A stretch of 10,329 bases of DNA from Thermoleophilia bacterium (lineage in GTDB: Bacteria > Actinomycetota > Thermoleophilia > Gaiellales > SKUG01), in the NCBI GenBank assembly GCA_020438525.1, contig JAGQUL010000027.1:1-10329 (forward strand), written 5' to 3'. The notes beneath the pieces were generated by a model. That model was given only the letters and a program-made list of their open reading frames with translations, was not told the DNA's origin and made no database searches. The translations under genes were made by a program, and so were the position numbers. Of this stretch, positions 1 through 5,451 are shown one piece after another. How positions within the stretch are numbered: position 1 is the stretch's first letter; every line of letters begins with the position of its first letter.

Positions 1-696
1 CGTGCCGTGGTCGCCGGCTGGCTGCGAAGCTGCTGGCGCCTGCGCTGGTACGGCGCCGAGCTCGTCCCCACCGAAGGCGCGACCCTGGTCTGCCCCAACC
101 ACTCCAGCTTCCTCGACAGCTGGATCGAGGCGCTCGGCCACCGACGCATGCCACGCTGGATGGGCAAGCGCGAGCTGATCGACACGCCCGTGCTCGGCAG
201 CTACCTTCGCCGCGGCGGCGTCTTTCCCGTCGATCGGGGTCGCAGCGACTCCACCGCCATCGACATCGCCGCCTGCCTGCTCGAGAGCGGCCAGCGTGTC
301 GTCGTCTATCCCGAAGGCACTCGCGTGCGCACCGCGCCCGACCCCGACGGCCTCGGCGTCCCGCGCGCAGGAGCCGCGCGCCTGGCGCTCGCAACCGGCG
401 CCCCGATCCAACCGGTCGCCACCTACGGGCTCAAGCCCGACACCGGCCGCGTGCATCTCGCGTCCGCGATCCGTCGCATGCCGTTCGCCCGGCGCGTCAC
501 TACCGTCTATGGCGAGCCGTTCCGGGTTCCCTACGAGGACTCGCCCAGTCGAGCGACCGTGGAGGAGCTGCGCGACGAGATCTGGCGGCGCGTGCGCGAG
601 CTGTATGCCGTCGCCCGCGAGGTGTCGCTCGAGCATCGCCCTCCCGGCGAGCTGATCCTGCCCGGCGGTCGCGTCGTTCGCAGCGGAATGGCCTGA
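1..696 (+). CDS. PlsC-type 1-acyl-glycerol-3-phosphate acyltransferase, 5' partial
   Basis: Glycerolipid acyltransferase of the PlsC/LPLAT superfamily, expected to move an acyl chain onto lysophosphatidate (or a similar lysolipid) at the membrane. The frame is open from base 1 (Arg-Ala-Val-Val), so the true start probably lies before the window; a GTG at 7 could be an internal start. Numbering from 7, the catalytic HX4D block is NHSSFLD (H32, D37), block II is GVFPVDR (71-77) and block III is YPEGTR (101-106), the usual order and spacing. About 229 residues is close to a full short PlsC, so few residues are missing. The tail (about 190-229) is charged and has no second domain. A GC-rich hairpin follows the stop, and the next gene has its own promoter. 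Substrate cannot be told from sequence; some members acylate other lysolipids or act in siderophore or lipid decoration. Confidence 0.9.
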   Translation, partial: RAVVAGWLRSCWRLRWYGAELVPTEGATLVCPNHSSFLDSWIEALGHRRMPRWMGKRELIDTPVLGSYLRRGGVFPVDRGRSDSTAIDIAACLLESGQRVVVYPEGTRVRTAPDPDGLGVPRAGAARLALATGAPIQPVATYGLKPDTGRVHLASAIRRMPFARRVTTVYGEPFRVPYEDSPSRATVEELRDEIWRRVRELYAVAREVSLEHRPPGELILPGGRVVRSGMA

Positions 697-707
697 CGCC
701 AGGCACC

Positions 708-724
708 CGCGCGCGAAGCGCGTG
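708..724 (+). terminator. GC-rich hairpin after the acyltransferase, no T-tract
   Basis: Seven paired positions (708-714 with 718-724, one G-T wobble) close on a GAA triloop, giving the very stable GCGAAGC core. It starts 12 nt after the acyltransferase stop and precedes the next promoter. No run of T follows, so termination is only inferred from position. Confidence 0.35.
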
Positions 725-758
725 AACGAACACCGTGGTCGATACGCGACGCCCAGAC

Positions 759-778
759 TTGCAAAGAACCCTTTGCAA
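759..778. promoter_or_regulatory. Palindromic operator for the adjacent ArsR-type repressor
   Basis: A perfect inverted repeat: TTGCAAAG (759-766), spacer AACC, CTTTGCAA (771-778). The right arm also belongs to a ten-base palindrome, CTTTGCAAAG (771-780). It lies directly in front of the winged-helix regulator and covers the predicted -35 box and the spacer of that gene's promoter. Dimeric winged-helix repressors usually bind such two-fold symmetric sites. Binding by this protein is inferred from position and symmetry. Confidence 0.75.
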
Positions 779-787
779 AGCTATGTT
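759..787 (+). promoter_or_regulatory. Promoter of the repressor-exporter operon
   Basis: TTGCAA (759-764) as -35 and TATGTT (782-787) as -10 are separated by exactly 17 bp; each matches the sigma-70-type consensus at four of six positions. The start point expected seven to eight bases after the -10 falls on the ATG at 795, so the mRNA would be leaderless. The operator occupies the -35 and most of the spacer. Confidence 0.6.
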
Positions 788-794
788 GTCATAC

Positions 795-1400
795 ATGGAT
801 GCTCATGACGACCCCACCAGGACGCTGCACCTCACCGACCCGAAGGCCCTGCGCGCAGTCGCGCACCCCGTACGCCTGGAGCTGCTCGGGCTGCTCCGGA
901 TGCACGGCCCGCTCACGGCATCCGAGGCAGGGCGCCTCATCGGCGAGAGCTCCGGCAGCTGCTCCTTCCACCTGCGGCAGCTGGCGCGCTACGGCTTCAT
1001 CGAGGAGGCGGGCGGCGGGCGCGGGCGACAGAAACCATGGCGCGCGACGACGCAGGCCATGTCGTGGGCGGACGATCCCGATACCCCCGAGCTGCGGACG
1101 GCGAGCGAGCAGCTCAACCGCGTGCTCGTCGAGAAGTACTTCAGCTGGATCGCTCGATGGCTCGGCCGGTCCGCTGACGAATCGCCGGCATGGCGTCGCG
1201 CGGCCTCGGTCGGAGATGCCGGCGTATACCTGACGCCCGCCGAGCTGACGAAGCTCAACGACCAGATCCGCTCGCTGCTCTCCGAGTACGACGACCGAAC
1301 CCGGGACCCGAAGACACGGCCGCGAGGATCGCGCCTCGTCACCTTCATCTCCGCAGCGTTCCCGATGGATCTCGCCAGGGGGGGTGGCACGGATGCCTAG
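795..1400 (+). CDS. ArsR-type winged-helix transcriptional repressor
   Basis: Predicted DNA-binding repressor of the HTH_20/ArsR-like class that often precedes MFS exporters in actinobacteria. The N-terminal winged helix covers about residues 14-85: an ALRAVAHPVRLELLGLL helix pair typical of the family, then TASEAGRLIGESSGSCSFHLRQLARYG containing the recognition helix (about 52-66), then a GGGRGRQKPW wing. The C-terminal part (90-200) is helical and probably dimerises or binds ligand. There is no ArsR-style Cys metal site (the Cys in SGSCSFH stands alone), so a metal sensor is unlikely. I chose ATG 795 (201 aa) because TATGTT lies seven bases before it. ATG 783 would overlap that -10, and GTG 735 would place the operator inside the gene. 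The stop overlaps the exporter start by eight bases, so the two are translationally coupled. The inducer is unknown. Confidence 0.88.
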   Translation: MDAHDDPTRTLHLTDPKALRAVAHPVRLELLGLLRMHGPLTASEAGRLIGESSGSCSFHLRQLARYGFIEEAGGGRGRQKPWRATTQAMSWADDPDTPELRTASEQLNRVLVEKYFSWIARWLGRSADESPAWRRAASVGDAGVYLTPAELTKLNDQIRSLLSEYDDRTRDPKTRPRGSRLVTFISAAFPMDLARGGGTDA

Positions 1401-2721
1401 CTGTCTGATGCGCCGGCTTCGCGCGCACCTGCCGCCGCTGCTCGCAGAGCGCGCGTTCCGCAGGTTCTGGACCGGCCAGTCGATCTCGATGTTCGGCGAT
1501 CAGGTGACGCTGCTCGCGATCCCGCTCGTGGCCGTGCTCGTGCTCGATGCCGGGCCCACCCAGATGGGGCTGCTCACCGCAGCCGGCATGCTCCCGCACC
1601 TCCTGTTCGCGGTGTGGTTCGGAACGGTCCTTGACCGTCACGGGCGCCGACGACAGGCGATGATCATGGCCGACGTGCTGCGCGCGGCACTGCTCCTGAG
1701 CATCCCGATCGCTGCAGTCATGGGCGGGCTGACGCTGCCACACCTCTACGGCGTCGCGTTTACCATCGGCATGCTCGACGCGCTCTTCTACGTCGCATGC
1801 GGCACGCTGTTCGTGTCGCTGGTCTCGTCGGACCAGTACCTGTCCGGCGCGTCGCTGCTGGCGGGAAGTCGCGCCACTGCGCAGGTTGCCGGCCAGGGGA
1901 TCGCCGGCGTGCTGATCGGGATCCTGACCGCCCCCGTCGTGCTGGCGCTCGACGCGCTCACGTTCCTGGTCTCCGCCATCTGCATGGGATCGATTCGACC
2001 GGTGGAGCCCGCCGTCGACACGTCGAGCAACGGGCGGATCATGGCGGGGCTGCGTTTCATCCGACGCTCGCCATACATCCGCGCCGCGCTCGGTGCCACG
2101 TCCATCCTCAACTTCTTCAACTACATGTTCGTGGCGGTGTTCGTCCTGTTCGCGACCACCGAGCTTGGACTGCGGCCGGGCGTGCTCGGCATCGTGCTCG
2201 GGTGCGCGGCGATCGGCGCGTTCGTCGCCACGACGGTCACCGGACGCATCGGCGCTCGCCTTGGGCTCGGGCGATCGTTCGTGCTCGGTTGCCTGTTGTT
2301 CCAGGCGCCGCTGGTGCTCGTGCCGCTGGCGACGGGCTCGCAGCACTCGATCGTCGCGATGCTCCTCATCGCCGAGTTCGCAGCCGGTTTCGGCGTGATG
2401 GTGCTCGACATCAGCGCGAGCGCGATCTTCGCCGCGGCAATTCCCGACGAGCTGCGCGCACGCGTCACGGGCGCGTACCTGACCATGAACTACGGCGTTC
2501 GCCCGCTGGGCGCGCTCGCAGGCGGCGCGCTCGGATCGGCGATCGGCCTGCGCGACACGCTTCTCGTCGCAACGCTCGGCGGGCTCGTGGGCGTGCTGCT
2601 GGCGTGGCGCTCGCAGCTCTGGAACCTCGTCGAGGTCGACCGGGCTGCGCCGGTGGCCGAGGTCGTGGAGGAGCCGGACGTGCCTGCTTCGGTGCCCGAG
2701 CGGGTTGCGGCCTCGCGATGA
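1393..2721 (+). CDS. MFS transporter, MFS_3/EntS-like exporter
   Basis: Integral membrane efflux protein of the major facilitator superfamily, probably a proton-driven drug or metabolite exporter. At 442 residues it has the length and hydrophobic pattern of twelve helices. It opens with the family's FRRFWTGQSISMFGDQVTLLAIP segment (about 23-44) and carries motif A as G77-x3-D81-R-x-G-R-R in the loop between helices 2 and 3. A charged cytoplasmic tail (about 410-442) is rich in Val, Glu and Pro. ATG 1393 is preceded at eight bases by AGGGGGG (1378-1384), a good ribosome site; GTG 1384 and ATG 1408 are alternatives. Overlap with the repressor gene and one upstream operator indicate that efflux is repressed by that protein and released by a ligand, probably the exported compound. 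Substrate cannot be deduced. Confidence 0.9.
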   Translation: MPSCLMRRLRAHLPPLLAERAFRRFWTGQSISMFGDQVTLLAIPLVAVLVLDAGPTQMGLLTAAGMLPHLLFAVWFGTVLDRHGRRRQAMIMADVLRAALLLSIPIAAVMGGLTLPHLYGVAFTIGMLDALFYVACGTLFVSLVSSDQYLSGASLLAGSRATAQVAGQGIAGVLIGILTAPVVLALDALTFLVSAICMGSIRPVEPAVDTSSNGRIMAGLRFIRRSPYIRAALGATSILNFFNYMFVAVFVLFATTELGLRPGVLGIVLGCAAIGAFVATTVTGRIGARLGLGRSFVLGCLLFQAPLVLVPLATGSQHSIVAMLLIAEFAAGFGVMVLDISASAIFAAAIPDELRARVTGAYLTMNYGVRPLGALAGGALGSAIGLRDTLLVATLGGLVGVLLAWRSQLWNLVEVDRAAPVAEVVEEPDVPASVPERVAASR

Positions 2722-2749
2722 GCGTGGCGCGGGTGGTGCAGAAGAAGAA

Positions 2750-2773
2750 AAGCCCCCGCTTTCGCGAGGGCTT
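2750..2773 (-). terminator. Intrinsic terminator of tRNA-Ala(CGC)
   Basis: Read on the minus strand this is a ten-pair stem (AAGCCCTCGC with GCGGGGGCTT) closed by a GAAA tetraloop and followed by TTTTCTTCTTC. One position is a G-U wobble on the minus-strand RNA but a C-A mismatch on the plus strand, so the hairpin is built for the minus strand. It begins 9 nt past the tRNA 3' end and also lies just after the converging MFS gene, where it may act weakly. Confidence 0.85.
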
Positions 2774-2782
2774 CTGAACCAG

Positions 2783-2855
2783 TGGACCTGGGGGGATTCG
2801 AACCCCCGACCTCCTCGATGCGAACGAGGCGCGCTCCCAACTGCGCCACAGGCCC
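2783..2855 (-). tRNA. tRNA-Ala (anticodon CGC)
   Basis: A complete 73-nt cloverleaf: acceptor GGGCCTG with CAGGTCC and discriminator A; D arm GCGC/GCGC around AGTTGGGA; anticodon stem CCTCG/CGAGG with loop TTCGCAT, so anticodon CGC reading GCG; five-base variable loop; T arm GGGGG/CCCCC with loop TTCGAAT. The third acceptor pair is G3-U70, the alanine identity element, which confirms the anticodon call. CCA is not encoded (CTG follows A73). The gene lies 19 bp after a small membrane-protein gene on the same strand and has its own terminator. Confidence 0.97.
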
Positions 2856-2868
2856 TTGGTAGGCGGAA

Positions 2869-2874
2869 AGTGTA
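2869..2874 (-). promoter_or_regulatory. Probable -10 box of tRNA-Ala
   Basis: TACACT on the minus strand, 13 bp before the first tRNA base and directly abutting the TGA stop of the 77 aa gene. No convincing -35 is seen at 17-19 bp. The tRNA may also be made by read-through from the two upstream genes. Confidence 0.45.
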
Positions 2875-3108
2875 TCAGCTGCGCCGCCGTGCGACCACGA
2901 ATCCGAGCGCCGCAAGCACCACGCCCGCGATCCCGACCTGCCAGCGCCGCGACGTGCGACCGTCGCGTGCATCCGCCTCGGCGTCCTGCATCGCCTCCAC
3001 GGCCGTGTCGCTCTCCTGTAGCGCCGCGACGAGCGACTCTTCTGCGTCGCGCAGCACCTCGTCGTCGACCTGCTCGGCCTCGCTCCGGACTCGTCGCCTG
3101 ATCCGCAT
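2875..3108 (-). CDS. Small tail-anchored membrane protein, unknown function (77 aa)
   Basis: I do not recognise a family. Residues 1-50 are highly charged and mostly acidic after a basic start (MRIRRRVRSEAEQ), rich in Ala, Glu and Asp, and likely one long helix or coiled coil. A basic hinge (RTSRRW, 51-56) precedes a single hydrophobic segment (about 57-73), ending in ARRRS. Under the positive-inside rule, with Arg on both sides, it is probably a C-tail-anchored cytoplasmic protein. ATG 3108 has GGGAG six bases upstream. It starts 15 bp after the stop of the 251 aa gene on the same strand, so the two are probably one operon. Small size makes a database match uncertain, but the ribosome site, operon position and amphipathic layout argue for a real gene. 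Confidence 0.7.
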   Translation of the reverse strand: MRIRRRVRSEAEQVDDEVLRDAEESLVAALQESDTAVEAMQDAEADARDGRTSRRWQVGIAGVVLAALGFVVARRRS

Positions 3109-3123
3109 CTCGGCTCCCGCGGC

Positions 3124-3879
3124 TCAGCCGGCCTGCCGCTCGAGCTCGCGCCCGGCGGCATCGGCATCCGACACCAGCAGCTTCGCCGCGTCCTCGACCT
3201 GCGCCAGCAGCTCGCCCGCCTGCGCGTACGCATCGCCGGTCACGCCGGTGCGCGGTGCCACACGAGCCGCCGCAGCCTCCAGCTCCGCCAGCTGCGCTCC
3301 CGCACGGTCGAACAGCTGCGACACGCCCTGCACCAGGCGATCGTCGAGCCCCTTGCCGCGCGCGACCTGCCCACGAACCTGGTTGATGCCCGCCAGCAGC
3401 TCGCGACCCACGCCGCCCTGGTCGATCATCGACACGGCCGTGAGCGCATCCTCGGCGGTCGCCTCCAGCCAGCCACCGGCGAGGTGCCGCCCGTAGCGCC
3501 CGCGCTCGGTGCGCGCCGCCTCCACGCCCGACACGAACGCATCGCGCGCCGCCAGCAGCGTCTGTCGTCCAACGCGCTCCTTCGCGCCAGGGATGATCCC
3601 CGACGCCACCAGCAGCGTGACCGCCTGCTTGGCGATCGCATAGCCGCGGTAGTAGGTGCCGACGTTCTTCACGAACCACTGCACCGGCAGCTTGCGCGTG
3701 TTGTCGATCGCGTGGTCGAAGCTCGTCATCGCGCGAACCGCATGGTCCAGGCGCGAGCCGCCGTCGCCCGCCTTCACCGCAGCCGCGGCATGCGACACCG
3801 CATCCACGCCGTTGTCCTTCACGAGCGTGAGCGAGGCGCTCCACGACGGAAACAGTGTCTTGCCGATCCCAAGCTGCAT
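3124..3879 (-). CDS. Helical protein of unknown function (251 aa)
   Basis: No family recognised. The protein is predicted soluble, Ala-rich and almost wholly helical, with no signal peptide and no long hydrophobic run apart from AKQAVTLLVASGIIPGAK (83-100), which could touch a membrane. Two short blocks look conserved in character: the aromatic N-terminus (FPSWSASL, 10-17) and LPVQWFVKNVGTYYRGYAI (64-82). The C-terminal half (155-250) has heptad-like Leu/Ala spacing suggesting coiled coil. I chose ATG 3879 because GGAGG lies eight to nine bases upstream; a longer frame to 4137 would overlap the divergent CAP gene. It is followed 15 bp later by the 77 aa membrane protein, so a membrane-linked complex is possible. 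It slightly resembles phasin-like or apolipoprotein-like helical bundles, but that is only an impression. Confidence 0.75.
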   Translation of the reverse strand: MQLGIGKTLFPSWSASLTLVKDNGVDAVSHAAAAVKAGDGGSRLDHAVRAMTSFDHAIDNTRKLPVQWFVKNVGTYYRGYAIAKQAVTLLVASGIIPGAKERVGRQTLLAARDAFVSGVEAARTERGRYGRHLAGGWLEATAEDALTAVSMIDQGGVGRELLAGINQVRGQVARGKGLDDRLVQGVSQLFDRAGAQLAELEAAAARVAPRTGVTGDAYAQAGELLAQVEDAAKLLVSDADAAGRELERQAG

Positions 3880-3919
3880 CTTCCGGTCCTCCCGATTGGC
3901 GGCGAGCAGTCGGGGCGGA

Positions 3920-3925
3920 AGGCTA
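3920..3925 (-). promoter_or_regulatory. Probable -10 box of the 251 aa gene
   Basis: TAGCCT on the minus strand, about 40 bp before ATG 3879, leaving a leader of roughly 34 nt that contains the GGAGG ribosome site. No good -35 is visible. It lies in the 137-bp gap between divergent genes. Confidence 0.35.
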
Positions 3926-4016
3926 CCAACTCGATGCCTCGCGCGGAGCACGATCGCACCGTCGAACCGCCCGAAATCGGACTCAAGGCGTTCTGGCGCG
4001 CGCCGAGTCCACGACC

Positions 4017-4613
4017 ATGTTCCCCCGAATCTCCCCGCTCCACCCGACACGACGAGCAGCGACGACGACCACCCGCCTCGCGCTCGCCGCCGCGCTCGCT
4101 GCATCGGTCCTGCCGGCCGCGCTTCCCGCAGCCGCACAGGCCGCCACCGGCTCGAGCCGTGCCACCCGGGTGCCGCGCCATGCCGCAGCCGTCGACCGCA
4201 TCGAGCGCACCGAGGTGCGACTGATCAACCGCCTGCGCCGCGCCCACCACCTGCGCCCGCTCAAGATCGACGGCACGCTCACCCGCACCGCCGGGTGGAT
4301 GGCGCTCGACATGGGCCACGCCCGGCGCTTCTCGCATACCGACAGCCTCGGCCGCGACCCGTTCATCCGCCTGCGCGCGTTCGGCTATCCGAGCCGCGAC
4401 ACGTGGCGCGGCGAGAACCTCGCCGCCGGCAACGCCCGCCCGGGCCCGACGCGCCTGCAGTGGATCAACTCGCCACCACACCTGCGCAACATGCTCGATC
4501 CGCACTACGGCGCGATCGGGATCGCACGCGTACGCGTCGCGGGATCGCCCTATCGCTGGTACTGGGCAACCACCTTCGGCTCGCGCTGGACCCGACCCGC
4601 ACCGTCCACGTGA
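4017..4613 (+). CDS. Secreted CAP/SCP-domain protein
   Basis: Exported protein of the CAP superfamily (SCP/TAPS, related to YkwD). The 198 residues begin with a basic stretch and a hydrophobic Ala/Leu core (about 20-38), with a likely signal-peptidase site after AAAQA (residue 42). The CAP domain (about 60-190) shows LINRLRRAHHLRPLKID, FSHTDSLG with H107, GENLAAG with E133, the SPPHLRNML block with H155, and a closing YWATTFGS strand. H107, E133 and H155 correspond to the CAP cavity residues that may bind a divalent ion. Bacterial CAP proteins have no single agreed reaction; lipid binding, peptidase or cell-wall roles are proposed. ATG 4017 gives the full signal peptide but has only a weak ribosome site. 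It is transcribed divergently from the 251 aa gene and followed by a hairpin. Confidence 0.88.
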   Translation: MFPRISPLHPTRRAATTTTRLALAAALAASVLPAALPAAAQAATGSSRATRVPRHAAAVDRIERTEVRLINRLRRAHHLRPLKIDGTLTRTAGWMALDMGHARRFSHTDSLGRDPFIRLRAFGYPSRDTWRGENLAAGNARPGPTRLQWINSPPHLRNMLDPHYGAIGIARVRVAGSPYRWYWATTFGSRWTRPAPST

Positions 4614-4638
4614 GCCGAGCGACCCCACCAGTCGCGAC

Positions 4639-4662
4639 TCGCGCCCACGCGCGCGGGCGCGA
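4639..4662 (+). terminator. Hairpin after the CAP gene, no T-tract
   Basis: Eight perfect pairs, TCGCGCCC (4639-4646) with GGGCGCGA (4655-4662), around the loop ACGCGCGC. It starts 25 bp after the CAP stop and ends 19 bp before the next -10 box, a sensible position for a transcript boundary. No T-run follows, so this is positional inference. Confidence 0.45.
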
Positions 4663-4681
4663 ACCCGTTCGACCCCTTTGG

Positions 4682-4687
4682 TAGATT
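4682..4687 (+). promoter_or_regulatory. -10 box of the DUF3105 lipoprotein gene (leaderless)
   Basis: TAGATT, six bases before ATG 4694, with no ribosome site between. The expected transcription start coincides with the ATG. No recognisable -35. Confidence 0.55.
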
Positions 4688-4693
4688 GCCGAC

Positions 4694-5326
4694 ATGCGCC
4701 GATTCCTCGCCATCTCCACGCTGGTCCTGTTCGCCGTTGCCGTCGCCGGGTGCGGCGAGTTCGGCAAGAAGTACGACGGCTCGTCCGACAGCACCGCGAA
4801 GGCTGCCGCGCAGGGCAGCGAGAAGCGCATCACGGACGAGAAGTTCAACGACGACACCCGCACGGCCGACGGCTGCACCGACATCATGGAGTTCGACAGC
4901 GAGGGCAGCACGCACACGACCGATCCCAAGGAGAAGGTCGACTACAAGCACAACCCCCCGATGAGCGGCGACCACTACGAGGTGCCCGCAGACTGGGGCC
5001 TCTACGACACCGAGCAGCGTGACACGGAGACCGTGCACAACCTCGAGCACGGCCACATCCTGATCACGTACAAGGGCCTCACCGACAAGCAGAGGAACAC
5101 CCTGCTCGACCAGGTGCGCGTCAACCCGTTCCACCTGATCGTGGAGCCGCGCAAGGAGAACCCGAAGGACGGCGTGTACTACACCGCATGGACTGCGCAG
5201 ATCTTCTGCGAGCGGCCGAGCGAGGTGGCGCTGCAGTACATGATCGACAACTGGCGCGACCAGGGTCCCGAGCTCTACACCGAGGATCCCGGCGGCAACC
5301 AGATGGGCAGCAAGCAGAAGAAGTAA
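4694..5326 (+). CDS. DUF3105 lipoprotein
   Basis: Surface lipoprotein with a DUF3105 domain (function unknown). A type II signal peptide (basic RR, hydrophobic 4-16) ends in the lipobox VAGC with the lipidated Cys20. A Ser/Thr/Lys linker follows. The domain (about 55-195) has its hallmark blocks: YKHNPPMSGDHYEVPADWGLY (84-104) and the ETVHNLEHGHILITY segment (112-126). H94, H115, H119 and H121 suggest a metal or ligand site, but this is not established. Cys61 and Cys172 could form a disulfide. The 210 residues are a normal single-domain length. The start is fixed by TAGATT six bases upstream and by the intact signal peptide. It follows the CAP gene on the same strand, but an intervening hairpin and its own promoter argue for separate transcription. 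Confidence 0.9.
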   Translation: MRRFLAISTLVLFAVAVAGCGEFGKKYDGSSDSTAKAAAQGSEKRITDEKFNDDTRTADGCTDIMEFDSEGSTHTTDPKEKVDYKHNPPMSGDHYEVPADWGLYDTEQRDTETVHNLEHGHILITYKGLTDKQRNTLLDQVRVNPFHLIVEPRKENPKDGVYYTAWTAQIFCERPSEVALQYMIDNWRDQGPELYTEDPGGNQMGSKQKK

Positions 5327-5359
5327 CGGTCGGGGTAGGCCGCCCGCGTGGCCGTCCTT

Positions 5360-5374
5360 GGCGCACCTTGCGCC
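5360..5374 (+). terminator. Short hairpin after the DUF3105 gene
   Basis: GGCGCA and TGCGCC pair perfectly around CCT, 33 bp after the stop. No T-run follows. It lies before the next -10 box and could be a weak terminator or just GC-rich background. Confidence 0.25.
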
Positions 5375-5390
5375 GAACCTCGCCGAACCT
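5371..5390. repeat. Two tandem copies of a 10-bp unit
   Basis: CGCCGAACCT occurs twice head to tail, ending 14 bp before a probable -10 box (5405-5410). It could be a direct-repeat activator site over the -35 region or slippage; no function is shown. Confidence 0.5.
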
Positions 5391-5404
5391 GCTCCGGGCA
5401 CTGC

Positions 5405-5410
5405 TACCAT
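5405..5410 (+). promoter_or_regulatory. Probable -10 box of the disordered-protein gene
   Basis: TACCAT, giving a leader of about 35 nt that includes AGGGAG (5435-5440). No clear -35; the tandem 10-bp repeat occupies that zone. Confidence 0.4.
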
Positions 5411-5451
5411 CGCCGCCGTACCCCGGACCACAGCAGGGAGCGAAGAATTCC

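Noticed and set aside
735..794. GTG 735 or ATG 783 as the start of the repressor
   Set aside because: Either would put the operator or the -10 box within or across the coding start. ATG 795 fits the -10 spacing.
1345..2346. Long minus-strand open frame (333 codons) opposite the MFS gene
   Set aside because: Its product is a low-complexity mix of His, Arg, Glu, Gln and Asp, typical of the antisense of a GC-rich membrane-protein gene. No ribosome site, and the MFS frame is clear.
3484..4224. Plus-strand open frame (246 codons) spanning the 251 aa gene start and the CAP gene start
   Set aside because: Arg/Pro/His-rich shadow frame overlapping two better-supported genes with start signals.
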